This document shows, piece after piece, positions 11,906-24,102 of a stretch of DNA of 64,000 nucleotides. Position 1 is the stretch's first letter. Each line of letters begins with the position of its first letter. The stretch spans positions 55,726,720-55,790,719 of the forward strand of contig ML677334.1 in the NCBI GenBank assembly GCA_007922305.1, given 5' to 3'. The notes beneath the pieces were generated by a model that saw only the letters and a program-made list of their open reading frames with translations, was not told where the DNA came from and did no database searches. The position numbers and the translations under genes were made by a program. This DNA comes from Dermatemys mawii (Eukaryota; Chordata; Testudines; Dermatemydidae).

Positions 11906-14489
11906 GTGTACTGTTACCCTATTAAGCAGATTAGTGTCAGCCTGATTCTCACTTTCTCCATTTTACAGAAAAGCCAGCTCTTTGTTACTCAGTATACATG
12001 CACATATACCTGTCTGCATGTGCAAATACAATCACAACAGGTGTGAAAAACTGTCCGTACTGAAGGCCAACAACAGGTAAAACTTTACTAGAACAAGAGT
12101 TCACAAGAGGAGTATTTGAGATTTTTTTTTTAAATAGCCTTTCAGCTTTATCCAGAGAGCTAATATGTCTAGATTTTCTACAATCAGATAATGTCGGTAT
12201 AAAAATAGACCATTTCAACCACTGTGTCCCACAAATCCTCCTGGACTTTCACTGAGCTAGCTAAGGCTTATTGAGTGCAGTTTGAGTATGTGTTCAATTT
12301 TTTTGGTGGATTTTTTTTTCCATATAAGCAATAAAGAGAGATCAGCAGACTAGTAAAATGTTATTCCCCAGGAATCTGGGACAATATGAATTCACGGCCA
12401 AGCAATGTGACACGGCTTCTCAGATAGCTGGGGGGAAATAAAGATTAAGATCAGAATGTTACAACTGAATACTTAAACAGTTGTGCAAGGCAATCCAGTT
12501 CCAGATCAAAGCAGCATTATAGCTGAAGAGTGTTTCTGTTAAGAGCAGCAATGGAAAGGTGATGTCCAGCTATGCCACTCAGAGCAGGAGCTGGGTTGTC
12601 ATAGCCAGGCAAAACTGATGGGACGTGCCCAGGCTTGGATAGCACAAGTGTACACAGATGGGGAAAGAAAGAGAAAGGTTACCCTTGCAGAGTTCTCCCC
12701 CTGAATATGACAAATAGACATTTCTAAATAGTCATGAAACAAAAGGCGGATATAGAAAAAAATACACACAAGCAGAGGGAAAAAAGACTGAATTGCAAAA
12801 AACCCAAGTTAAATGTTGAACAGACAGGGAGAATAGAATATAACAAAAAGGCCAAACATATCAAGTTGAAGGGGGAAAAAACCCAAACACTTGAAAGCAG
12901 AAGTATGAATGAAAATTACAAACAGACTCAAAGCCATTTAAAGTTACATTTAAAAGGGATGTCAACTGGGTTAGCATATTTACCTATCTACTAGAGGACA
13001 AGATTCTAGAAGCCATTTGAAAGCAGAAATTATTCGTCTGACTTGACAGTTTGTTTTTTAAGGAAAAAAAGGAACTCATATCTCTCTTCATTCCACAATA
13101 AGGAACATGATAACTTTGTACATAGTAAGCGTGAGTGAGAGAGAAAGCAGGGCGAGTCCATATGAACATCACTCTGTGTATGCTGAACAGGATTCAGCAG
13201 ACATAATATACTCACTAGTGCACCTGTGCCTGCCATAGACCTCCACAAGAACGAAAACATGAAGTCTAACTGCTGTTTGGTATGAGCGCAACACAGTGCT
13301 CTCAAACTGCTTCTGGAATCTTCTTTTGCAGAGTGTCCAACTGCCCCAATCCTGCCCATCCCACCACACTTCAAAATTTTTTTTTGGCCATGCTGACCAG
13401 AGACAAATATTTTAGCAAAGGTTTTCCTCAGCTTATGCAGTAGCTCCTCATCAATACAGCAAAACCCTGCGATATTGTGGGTATGTACAGACCCAGGATC
13501 GGATTCACAATGCGAAACAGCGAGGCATAGGAGTTCATTTTATTCAGCATCAGGAAGATGGGTACAGGAGTTTTGCTAACTAAACGGGGAGACAGAAACA
13601 TTGTTCACTCCTTCCTCTCCTTTGCCAAATCACTCCTTTCCTTCTACCTCTCCAGCCACTTTTCTCCTTTCAGAAAAAACACAACCACTTTGGGACACGT
13701 TAAGTAAAAGACAGAGTCAGGGAAAAAACTAGCATCAAACTCCATAGTCCTTGTCCCTCTGTTCCCTGACTTAGGGCAGGTGGATGCTCAGCACTTTCTG
13801 AAACACACATGCCTTCAAGAAATGTCAAATTAGGCACTTGAAAATTACCCCAAAATCACAAGCGACTTCTGAAAATTTAGGCCATGTACACCGCAGGAAA
13901 AATCCTGCAATTACTCCTTCCTTAGTTATTAGTCAATGGAAACAGACTTCGCTACACTGTAACTGATTTCATCTTATACTGTAGCATCCACCTATTTCGT
14001 ATGGAAATATTTTCATATCTGTGTTTTGTCAGTATGAGGCAACATGTCAGTTTTTCCTGCGTTAGCCATTTATCATTTCAGATTTGTTTTGCTTGCATAA
14101 ACACACTATATTTCAATACTATGTGAAACAATAAAATCTTATGCATTTCCATAACAGCAGAGCACAGCTGTTTTGTTACTTGTACTCCATCTTAAAACTT
14201 GAGTGGTTGGAAAATAACATTTCAAAATATTTTCTCATCTTATTTTAACTGAGCTCCCTGCCAGAGTCTCTTTTGTGGGTGAAAAATACGATTGGCCAGC
14301 ACAACAAATGCTGCACTGAAACCATCATTCAAAAGGAAACTGGTTATAGGTTTTTGTCCTTTTTGTATTTAAATAGAATCCATTAACCCAGGTAGGAAAA
14401 TGCACCTCATGACAGGATTTGCTCTGAAGGTCTAACTTGTACTAGATGGATAGTGTAGGTCAAGGCAGAGATTTGGAGAGACTTCATTG
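11906..14489. other. AT-rich intronic DNA, nothing recognised
   Basis: No exon was supported. Around 13860-13950 a 'gccatgtacaccgcagg' stretch resembles MITE ends but could not be bounded. Confidence 0.4.
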
Positions 14490-14592
14490 AAAATGGAACC
14501 AGCTTAGTAATAAAAGTCTGATCCTGTTCCATTGAAGTTGATGGAAAAATTTCTGGTGATTTTAGTCAGAGCAGTATCAGGCCCCACGAGTG
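14490..14592. repeat. Dispersed 'tgaagt..atgg' repeat fragment
   Basis: The fragment reads 'ctgatcctgttccattgaag' then ttgatggaaaaatt and ends near 'agtatcaggcccca'. It is related to the pieces at 840, 19615 and 60000. Confidence 0.4.
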
Positions 14593-17548
14593 AAAAAATA
14601 TATAATTTGTTTCCTCCCCCAGGATTCATTTTAGCTAATCCTTTCTAGTTATGACATATTAGAGGAATTCCTATGAAGCATTAGGAGTTTTTAAAAAGGC
14701 AAAACAAAACCAATGGCTTTGTCACAGTATCGTCACTACTTCAACAGTCAATATTCAAGAGTGTATGTATTACACCGAATACCAGTCCCTGACATTATAC
14801 TTTAATAATACCCTATCACACATCCCTGGCTCTATGGATTCTAATCTCATATTGAGAAGGTACAATTTGTTAACTTTATTATTTTTTTTTAATGTAGAAA
14901 CTTCTGAAGGTTTAACTATATAGGTTCGGCAGCAGCAAGTCCCACAGTGATGAACAAAAGGCTTCACTCCCCATGTTTTGGCTTCAGCCAATCAACCACT
15001 GATGACTGAGGAATCGGATCTGCAGACACTGCTAGAAATGGATGAAAGTTCATGAAAAGGACAATATTGGGGAAAGGAATGTTTGGTAGGGCTGAAATGG
15101 AGTCTCAGCCATGGATCCACAAACTGATTACCAGATGAAGACCTACAGAGCCAGAGCAGAGGAGGGAAAGTGGGGCACTCAGTGTGGGAAGGGCCATAAT
15201 GTGAGGGGCGCAGACAAATTGAGCAGACTCTGTAGGGGAGTCTCAGTTGGTAAAGGTTCTCTGGTTGAGGGAGCAGTCATCTCTGACAGCTGTCAGACAT
15301 GATAGCCCACCATGCTGGGACAGAACATTGCAGCTGAATAGATTTGGGGGCAGCTTTAGTAGGGAAATGAGGTAAGAGTACCTCCCTCACCCAATAATGT
15401 CCAGCATGGCTGATCTGACGCTCTTGTGCTACAATCGATGCAAAACAGTCAATTGTTGCACAAACAAGTCAACTCTTTCAAAAAGAAGATACTTGGGTTG
15501 GACAAATTTCCTGATTTAGTACAGCAAATCCTATCCTACTCTACTACAAAATTACAACATAAGACTATGTTATGATGCACAAACTATAACCCTACTAAGC
15601 AAAATAACATTTTCTAATTATGTTAGAAAACATTTCCCATCTCTTTTATTAGTCAAGTATAGAATCATGCATGACAGAATCGTCTTGCATGTATAGAATT
15701 AAAAAAGTGGGGAGCAGAATGATTTCTGGTTTGTAGTTTAGTGACTGAAAATATAGCAGGCCAGTTACAAAGTATCCTATCAACAGTTAACCTTGCAAAA
15801 GATTTTCTCCACAGCTTCTGTGACTCAAAAGTAATAAATTGAAAGTGTCACTTTGACATTGAACAGCAAATAAAAATAAACTATATGCAGTCCTGTAAAA
15901 TTGGAAAAAAATCCTACTAGTTCCATGTAGAAGATAGTGCACTATCAGTATAATTAAACAATTCAGAAAAAAATAACTTCCTCAGGTTCTGAGCTGTAGT
16001 CTTCAGTCCAGACACGGTGTTTCTGCACCATAATAGCTTACTTCTGCTCCAAAGGTGGAGCTTTATAAAGATACAGGCTTTCTGTTAAAAGCTATTGACA
16101 AAAAAGATGGCAGAATAAAGATGCTGGTATGTATGATAAAACCCAAAGGATTGTACTGGGGATAACTAGAACCTGTATATCCTGCATGTGAGGAGCTATG
16201 CTGTTCCATATTTTTTAAACAAACACTAATTTGCCCAGTATAATAGAGTGACCTGGAAGACATTTAAGCTGAGTAACACCTTCCATCATACAAGAGTCTT
16301 ATAACCCTTTTTTTAAAGACAGTTTAATACCGTGACTGTTTGAAGCAGACCTTTAATATTTGTCAGGGGAAAAAAGCTCTGGGGCCAGAGAAGAACGTTT
16401 TCTTTGTGCCATGAAATTCAGTTAAGGTTTTGCTGAGATATAAATGGTTATAAAATGCAATCTCCTGTATCTTGGTTGGGTTATGCAGGAAAATTCTGGC
16501 AAGTTGCCAAATTAACAAATTGAACATTCTAAGACTGGATTTGTGCTGCCACCAAATTGGAAATAGCAGCACATGCTAGGCTGGGAACACTCAGAAGCTG
16601 TTGGAGCATCTGAGGGTGGCAGAAATAGAGGGGATTGAGCCAGGTTCAATGCCTGACAACTAGCCCCCCAACAGCAAGCCCATAGGCCCATTTCCCCAGC
16701 TCCTACAAGAGAACAGCCTGCTCCTACTGTCACTTGACAAAGTTCATTATATATCTCAAGTGACAGAAATCTGTACTGCATTGCTGAAAGTTCAGGGTTC
16801 AAGCCTGGAATATCACAGGGAGGTTGCTACAGTTACAGATTACTGAATTTACATTTACCTTTCTTTTCCTTAAAACACTAGATATTATATACAAATGAAT
16901 AAAGTAAAACATTGCATAGTCAAACGGTTAAAACATAAGTAATGCCATATTACAGTTGCCTATGCATCCTTAATTCAGTTAATATGCATTATGATAGTCT
17001 TCAGTTACATAATCACGTTACTTTCCACATGACCTGTGCCTCTTTCAATGTATAGAATGAGCACATGAGAGGGAACCTAAATTTGGGCATTTCCTAACTT
17101 TCGAACGCAAGACTATATAGAATAAGTCATGTTTCAACATAATGTTTTTTTTATACGATTAAATTTAGAGCAGCATGAAAGCTTTTTACTTATTTATTTT
17201 TAATAGCTGAATAACCTAGTAGTTTAATACAGAATTGGTTAGTGACAAAACAGCTGCAATTTGTATTAAAAACATTTAATTATAAACTAAATATCATATC
17301 CCATGTTTGAGATATTTTATTTGTAAGAAGCCAAATATTGAGTTAATAGAGCTGTTTCAGACTGAAGACAGCTGATATTGTCCTATGAAGACAATAAATA
17401 ACTATCAAATTGTACTGCATTTCTTTTTAACTATGATACTACAGTAATTATTGTTGTTTGTTTCAGCTTCTTCACAAGCTGAAAACACGGATGGTAAATT
17501 AGTGCTAACTAACAGTAGGAAGCAAGGATATTTATATGCTCCCTCTCT
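14593..17548. other. AT-rich intronic DNA, nothing recognised
   Basis: Nothing here could be assigned. Between 16570 and 16810 are two ggttcaa motifs resembling tRNA-type B boxes (16642 and 16796), but there is no matching A box or tRNA fold. Confidence 0.4.
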
Positions 17549-17960
17549 GGGTTTGTCTACACATGAATGCTCATCTGGAATAAGATAGGGTTTGAATTTA
17601 AAACAGACTGTGTGTACGGATCAGCAGGTAGTGATCGATCTATTGCGGATCAATTTATCGCGTCTACTGTAGACGCGATAAATCGATCCCCAGTCGCTCT
17701 GTCTTCGACGCCTGTAATCCACCAAGACAAGAGGCAGAAGCGGAGTCGATGGGGGAGCGACGCCGCACCATGAGGGTGCAAGGTACATCGACCTAATATA
17801 TGTCAACTTCAGTTACACTATTCTCATAGCTGAAGTTGTGTACCTTAGGTCAACACCCCCCGTCCCCCGCCAAACGTAGATCAGGGCTAAGTATTCCTGA
17901 GTAACTCCATGTGTGGACACTTATTCCAAAATAAGAATGAATTCTGAATTAGGTCAATCC
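17549..17960. mobile_element. Harbinger-type MITE(s) with a large palindrome
   Basis: The outer ends (gtttgtctacacatgaa near 17552, and tgtgtggacac near 17911) are inverted and carry the 'tctacac' motif typical of these small elements. Inside is a second unit with gatcgatctattgcgg and a near-perfect palindrome at 17647-17689, then 'agcggagtcgatggggga', then a stem-like 'cttcagtta...tagctgaag'. The last part is shared with 46890-46995. There is no coding capacity. Confidence 0.6.
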
Positions 17961-18059
17961 ACTCAGTTAAGTCAGAACAAGTGTCAGGAAGCCCCAGCAG
18001 CTCTGCCAGCTCAGAATCCTGACAGCTTCATGAGCACATCTGTGCCACATCAGCTAGAT

Positions 18060-18575
18060 CAGGGGTCTCCAAACTACGGCCCATGGTTTCCATTTGTCTG
18101 CCCCTCCAACCAACAGGGGAAAAGCGAACAGCTGCAGCTGAGTAGGCAGCCTGAGCAGGCAAGGGGAGGGGCCACCAGCAGCAGCTCATGTGGGGCGGGG
18201 CGGGGAGAGCAGCTCAGCTGAGCTTTGCAGAGGAGTGAGCGCCTCTGGGATCCAGTGTCCCCCCAAAAGGGGAACCAACTTAGGGGAGAGTCGTTGCTGC
18301 AGCCGAGCAGGTACAGACCCCTGCCTTAGGGTAAAAATACAAGCCAGATGTGAAATGATTTTTAATGTATTGACAAATATTTTGTGTGACTTCACAGAAC
18401 CTGCATCGATTAACTTTTATAGCTGATTTAGAATTTAATGCAACACTGACACAGTAGAGTAGTATTGTTTGACTATTTTGTGTATATTTGCATATATTTA
18501 AATTTTTCCAGTCGCCTGTGAAGTCCCTTCAAAAATCTAATATGGCCCTCATCTCATAAAATTTCAAGACCCATC
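18060..18575. mobile_element. Non-autonomous hAT transposon (516 bp)
   Basis: The left end is caggggtctccaaactacgg and the decayed right end is atttcaagacccatc. The flanks agctagat (18052-18059) and agctaaat (18576-18583) form an 8-bp duplication with one mismatch. No transposase frame was recognised. Confidence 0.75.
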
Positions 18576-19614
18576 AGCTAAATCTCATCTGATGGATCGC
18601 CCCACCTGACTGGTTGGAAAAGTCAGCAGATTGGCTTTTAAGACTAGCTGCAACAGTAGTTCAGCGCCTGATCAAAGCGTTCACCCATGGCTGTAATAGC
18701 TCGTAGCCTGAACCCAGCCTTTCCCTTGCCCCATGTCACTCCAGATAACCCGGTCCTGACCCTCAAATGTGTTTTCTGACTTTGGGTCTGGCATCTGATT
18801 TCTGACCCAGGTTTTGACCCTTAACTCTGATTCCTGTCTTTGGCTATGGCACCTGACTCCTGCTCCAACCACCAGGCATGGCCACCCATGTCCTGGTCTT
18901 CTGCCAATAAGGCACTCTTGTTCTGGAGTGTGTCCACCAATGGAATTATTCAAGAATAGCTATTCTGGAATAACTCTTCATATTGAAAGGCCCAGTGTAC
19001 ATCATTTAATTGTTAATGGGTGAGGGGAAGGAAATGTCTGTGCATCCTGTTTTGCACTTGGAGAGACTCCTCTTAATAAACATATCCTTTATTTTCTCTC
19101 TTTTTATAGCAAAGATCACTACAAATTATTACACTACTTTTTTTCTCTCTCTCTCTGACTGCCCTGCCACTCTCCCGTCAACCAATTCTGAATCTGCTTT
19201 CACTTTCAGGCATTTATCTACAAACACTTATGTAAGAGGTATTATTAATCATATGCTGTTGCTAGGATACAAAGAATGTTCATTTAAACTTAATGTTTCT
19301 CGTTCTAACCAAGTGCCATGAGGAATGAACAGATTTCACACAAAAACTACCTCTCATAACTACATTTTAAATCAAGTGTATCAGCTCGTAGAACAAGAAT
19401 TACCAAGAAGAATTTTTTTAAAGGTGAAAAACAAGGGAGATTTAGGCTTGAGCTTGCATAGCACAGCTTCATTTGAAAAGTGGATGTTTTTGGAAAACCG
19501 GCAGATATGCAATAGTGAATAAAAACCAAAGAAAAATGTACTGCCTTATAAATTCTGGGAATGAAGGCAGGGTAAGTGGAATGGTGTCCTTATTACAAAA
19601 TAAGGCATATTATG
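18576..19614. other. Intronic DNA; possible LTR-like piece
   Basis: The 18660-18930 stretch is made of repeated 'ctgac' phrases (for example ctgatttctgacccagg), a composition seen in some vertebrate LTRs, but no ends were found. Pieces of an 'attccaaaataa' MITE lie at 17920-17950 and 18930-18980. Confidence 0.3.
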
Positions 19615-19665
19615 AACCTAATCCAATACCCTTTGAAGTTAATGGAAAGACTATCAACACTTACA
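19615..19665. repeat. Dispersed 'tgaagt..atgg' repeat fragment
   Basis: The short piece 'accctttgaagttaatggaa' matches the family seen at 840 and 14490. Confidence 0.3.
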
Positions 19666-19974
19666 AAGAGAAACCCATTAGATTCTAATTAGCATAGATA
19701 CGTGTAAGTTATACATATACTTGCATAAAATTCACATGAAGGCTGCTGCCATTTCTCCCATTCATACCCACTCCCTGCATTTATTCCATTACATACCCAA
19801 CTCCTTGTCACTTCACATCCACTTTCATTCTACCCACACATGCTTCCCCAGAGAAAATAAATGAATGGCTAGATATGGAAAGCACTATCACCTATTCTGA
19901 TTCATTCTACATAAATATAGCCACTCATTCAGTATACATCTTGCTACTTCATACTCACACGTTCCATACAGGCC

Positions 19975-20261
19975 ATGATGTCCTTTTTAGCTCTCTTTCC
20001 CTGTTAAGTAGTGGACCTATATTTTCATTTTTTCTCTTGTTCCTAATGTATTTATAGAACCTCTTTGTGTTGTCTTTTGTGTCCCTCATTACATGTAACT
20101 CATTTTGTTCCTTATCCTTTCTGATTTTGTCCTGAATGCTTGTGCTATTCTTTTGTACTCATTCTTAACAATTTGTCCATGCTTCTGCTTTTTGTAGGAT
20201 TCCTGTTTTCATTTTCAGGTCCTTAAAAAACTCCTAATGCAGCCACACTGGTCTCTTAGAA
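19975..20261 (-). mobile_element. CR1 LINE internal fragment
   Basis: The plus strand shows 'agctctctttccctg', 'tagtggacctatattttc', 'tttctgattttgtcctgaat' and 'tttgtaggattcctg', phrases I recognise from the upstream part of turtle CR1 elements on the opposite strand. Recognition is from memory of the family. The fragment ends where a Penelope terminus begins. Confidence 0.6.
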
Positions 20262-20350
20262 AGCCACAAAGAGTCCCATGGCACCTTGTAGACAGACGTA
20301 TTGGAGCATAAGCTTTCATGTGTGAATACCCACTTCGTCAGATTAAATAT
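20262..20350 (-). mobile_element. Penelope-like 3' terminal fragment
   Basis: It contains 'agtcccatggcacc', 'ttggagcataagctttcatg' and 'acccacttcgtcagat', the terminal repeat of a Penelope subfamily. It is wedged between CR1 and hAT sequence. Confidence 0.65.
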
Positions 20351-20955
20351 TAAATATTTTGGATGTTTTTCTACATTTTCAAATATATTGATTTTAATTA
20401 CAGAATACAAAGTGTACACTGCTCACTTTATATTACTATTTTTGATTACAAATATTTGCATTGTGAAAATGATAAATAGAAGAAATAATGTTTTTCAATT
20501 CACCTCATACAAAGACTATAGTGCAATCTTTGTCCTGAAAGTGTAATTTACAAATGCACTCAAAAAACAAAACAATGTGAAACTTTAGAGCTTACAAGGC
20601 CACTCAGTCCTGTTTCTCATTCAGCCAATCACTCAAACAAGTTTGTTTACATTTGCAGGAGATAATGCTGTCCGCTTCTCATGTAAAATATCACCAGAAA
20701 ATGAGAACAGGTGTTCGCATGGCACTTTTGTAGCTGGCACTGCTATTTTTTTTTGTTTTTTAAAGTGCAAATATTTGTAATAAAAATAAATATAAAGTGA
20801 GCACTGGACACTTTGTCTTCTGTGTTGTAACTGAAATAAATATTTAAAAATGTAGACAACATCCACAATTTACATAAATTATATTTTATTATTAACAGTG
20901 CGATTAATAGCATGATTAATCACGATTAATTTTTTAATCACTTGACAGCCATAGT
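20351..20955 (-). pseudogene. hAT transposon, internally deleted, with hATC remnant
   Basis: The sequence matches the longer hAT copy at 49241-50795 but in opposite orientation and with most of the middle missing. The minus-strand frame at 20633-20866 contains 'PCEHLFSFSGDILHEKR' followed by 'LSPANVNKLV', the signature of the hAT C-terminal dimerisation domain. Its end near 20955 has the gattaatcacgattaat and cttgacagcc motifs of this family. The other end is replaced by the Penelope fragment. Confidence 0.75.
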
Positions 20956-21939
20956 AGGTACCATTAGTTAACATTTTTTCCAAATCTAAAGATCAGGCCT
21001 GGATATAAAGCCAGAATTTGCCAACCTGAATCATTGTTAAATTTCATCAAATCTTTATAGATTCACCCTTGTTGGTGCTACTAAAAATCTATGCTAAACA
21101 CTGTTTACAACTATCCACATCTGACACTGATTTCTATGGTAAAATAAGAGTTCTATACTGCTACTCTATCAATGGAGATTTATACAGGTGGAAATCTACT
21201 TGCAAGTAAACTGTACTGACACTACACTAACATTTTTGTGAAATTCATTCAGGGAAAAAATGTTGAGCTTCATTTAGAAGATTAAGCATTTCTCCTGAGA
21301 GCAAAATACCTAGATCAAAAATGACAATGCTTTAAGTTTATAAGACTACGCTTTCTGGTTTGGTAGTTCTGCTTTAATAATGTTCCATAGCAAGTAAATC
21401 CATATTGTTGCCTGACTTATTTTTCTGCCCTATTTCAATCTTTTAGAAGAAAATTCTTTCCTGACACAGGGTACAGTAAATTCATTCAATTCCTAATCTG
21501 TGTCTGTCAGTTTCAGTAGAGGGACAGCACCCAAAGTACCATTTTCCCACTTTCTCCCTTTATTTAATTTAATTAATTTATTTATTTAAGGGAGGGAAGG
21601 GGATTGGAGATGGTGGTGGCATTCTGGAGCTACATTTAGCCTTGAAAGCAAGTGTTAGTGGTTACAATTTTCAGAAGAAAAAACCCCTTATTTGGCTTCG
21701 TCAGTATCGCAGCCCACACAATGTGGCAAGATGCAAGTATATAAAATGGCTTCAGTCAGGAATTAGAAGTTTTCTTAATACCTATGGGTGTCAGAGCCTG
21801 GGATAAGAAAAGCAGTACCAGTCAGAGTATGATTTTGTGACGAACATACAGTTACTATAGCTTCACTCAGGAGAATATAGTGCAGAAATTTAGTAACTGC
21901 TAAATCAAATCAATCACAGTGATTCACCTACTCCAGTAA
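20956..21939. other. AT-rich intronic DNA
   Basis: No gene seen. There is a tract of TTTA/TTAA repeats at about 21561-21592. Confidence 0.45.
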
Positions 21940-21951
21940 TCTACCTCCAAT

Positions 21952-22193
21952 GAGAGAGGTAGCCATGTTAGTCTGGATTTGCAGAAGCGACAGAGTCCTG
22001 TGGCACCTTAAAGACTAACAAAAATATGGAAGCATAAGCTTTCATGGGCTAGTACCTGGTTCTTGCCTTCTTATTTATATCTGCCTCTGGATACTTCCAC
22101 TGCATGCATCTGATGAAGTGGGTATTAGCCCACGAAAGCTTATGCTTCAATACTTTTGTTAGTCTTTAAGGTACCACAAGATGCTTTGTCGCT
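21952..22193. mobile_element. Miniature Penelope insertion, two 3' ends head to head
   Basis: The left part (to about 22057) is the reverse complement of a Penelope 3' terminus, starting gagagaggtagccatg. The right part is a direct 3' terminus: 'tgcatctgatgaagtggg', 'gaaagcttatgcttcaatac', then 'gactaac' reversed. The whole is flanked by a perfect 12-bp duplication, tctacctccaat, at 21940-21951 and 22194-22205, so both arms arrived in one event. There is no coding capacity. Confidence 0.88.
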
Positions 22194-22205
22194 TCTACCT
22201 CCAAT

Positions 22206-22611
22206 TGTGGCTGACACCTCATGTTTCCAACGAACATGCAAAAAACTCCTTAATGCACAGCTAAGGAATAAGTTGCCCATAGGGTTAGCTAGTTTCAGAT
22301 ACTTAAGTGATTGGCTTGTAACCTTAAGCAGAAAAGCTTGCATTTCTCATATTTCTTACCCTGTATAGCATAACTGTGGGTGTTTTCATCTATATAAATG
22401 CCTAACCATTTTGAAAATCCTGGTAGACTCTTGGTCTCAAGGGTATACTGTGGCAGTGAGTTTCCCCGATTCATCACGCACTGCAAAAGTATTTGATCAA
22501 TTTTAAGTTTGTTGTCTCTCAGTTTCACTGGATGTCCTTTTCTCCATGTATTATGAGAAAAGGGAAACAAGCACTTGGATTACTCTAGATCATTCATTAT
22601 TTTTACATACC
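22206..22611. other. Intronic DNA, nothing recognised
   Basis: No exon or repeat was supported here. Confidence 0.4.
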
Positions 22612-22619
22612 TTTACAAT

Positions 22620-22950
22620 CACTAGTGCCCAGACTTATCCTGTCGCACCCCCACTTACCATAATGAAAACTGTCTGCATCTCCGCTCCATTACAGGACAG
22701 CCAAGGCTTCCTCAGCGGAGGAGCTTGGGCTGGAGGAGGAGATAGAGGCAGAACTGAGGAGAGGGGCAGAGAGGGAAAGAGGGCAGAGCTGGGGTGGAGC
22801 AGAGCTGTGGCTGGAGCTGTGGTGGGGGAGGTGCTCCCTCCCTCCCTCCCTCCCCTCCATGGGGGCTGGCTGGCCGGCCGTGCCATGCACCCCCCCTGCA
22901 TGTCCTTTGTGCCTTCATAGGTGGCGCACCCCACAGTTTGGGGACCAATG
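22620..22950. mobile_element. Non-autonomous hAT transposon (331 bp)
   Basis: The right end gtttggggaccaatg and the left end cactagtgcccagac match as inverted repeats at about 11 of 15 positions. The flanks ctttacaat (22611-22619) and ctttacat (22951-22958) look like a target duplication with a one-base indel. The interior is a purine-rich stretch and a 'ctccctccctccctcc' run near 22833. Confidence 0.65.
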
Positions 22951-22958
22951 CTTTACAT

Positions 22959-24102
22959 TTGCCCCCTTATTTATCTCTTTTGTGAATTGTCTTTTTTTCC
23001 CCATGGAAATCTTTTCATATCTCTACTTTTCACCAGTCATCTCTAAACTATTTCTGTGTTTGTGGTACTGGCATTCAGGGTCACAGAATATCATTACTCT
23101 ATACAATGGCATTTCAATGATTTTCAGAATTATTTTCTAACCTATCATAATATTTTTGATTTTGACTGTTACTGTGTCTTAAGCAGATGCTTTCATTGAG
23201 CTGTCCAAAGCTGTTTGGACAGCCAGCTACTACGTTGATGGGGAAGTTGGTAGGTGTATACCTAGACGGCCAGACACAATGAAAACCTATCCTGAGTTAT
23301 TGAAATCCAGTGTTGTTCGTGCTGTCACTTTTAGAGGCAACAAGTATCTTTTACCTAACACAGTAGTCAGTAATATAACCCAACTATTTTATTTTCATGA
23401 GTTAGGAATTGCATTTATATAGATATTACTACTCTACAGTATGGTCCTCTCGACCTAGAAATTCTCTCTTTAGAATCTCTAAAATAATAATCAGGTTTAA
23501 TAATCTTTCTTAACCTCTACAACCTAGTCTCCCCTCCCTGCAAATACTCCATTAAGTTTTCAAAAATACCTAATATGTCAAGCACCTTCAAGTGGTTGAC
23601 ACCCTCTTATATGGTGGGCCTCTAATCTCAAACCATCCCCTCTTACAGTTCAGATGTAATTTCTGTCCTGCCCTTTCTACTGGATAGCCAGCTGTCTTTA
23701 TATAACAGACCTCAACAACAGATGTCTTTGAAGAGATCTGTAATATAACTTAGATAGGGCCCATCTTCCAACAGAGATCTTTCAAACTTTGGGGTCACTT
23801 AAAGAAATGGGGATATCATTGAGAGATTGGCTGTGGGGAAAGGGGTCACTGATCATTAGAAATGGTCATGGCAAGTGGTTATTACGTTGGAAGATAGGCC
23901 CTGTACGTTTGTTCTTCCATTCCACCTAATGTTCTGTCTTCATGAGTCAAGTTTTCTCAGTTCAAAGACCAGGGCAGCCAATTCAGAGGTGGAGCCACTT
24001 TACAATATCCCTATATGTTATTTTTGTTACTAGTTCCATCTCCCTCTGTTCCAGCAGCTCAGTAACTTTGGCCTCAACATGTTGTATTTGGAATGTTTAA
24101 GA
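22959..24102. other. AT-rich intronic DNA, nothing recognised
   Basis: No exon or repeat was supported. Confidence 0.4.

Noticed and set aside
16570..16810. Possible tRNA or tRNA-derived SINE (two ggttcaa motifs)
   Set aside because: No A box at the right distance and no cloverleaf could be drawn.
18681..18953. Candidate LTR made of 'ctgac' phrases
   Set aside because: No TG...CA termini or target duplication were found; kept only as a remark.
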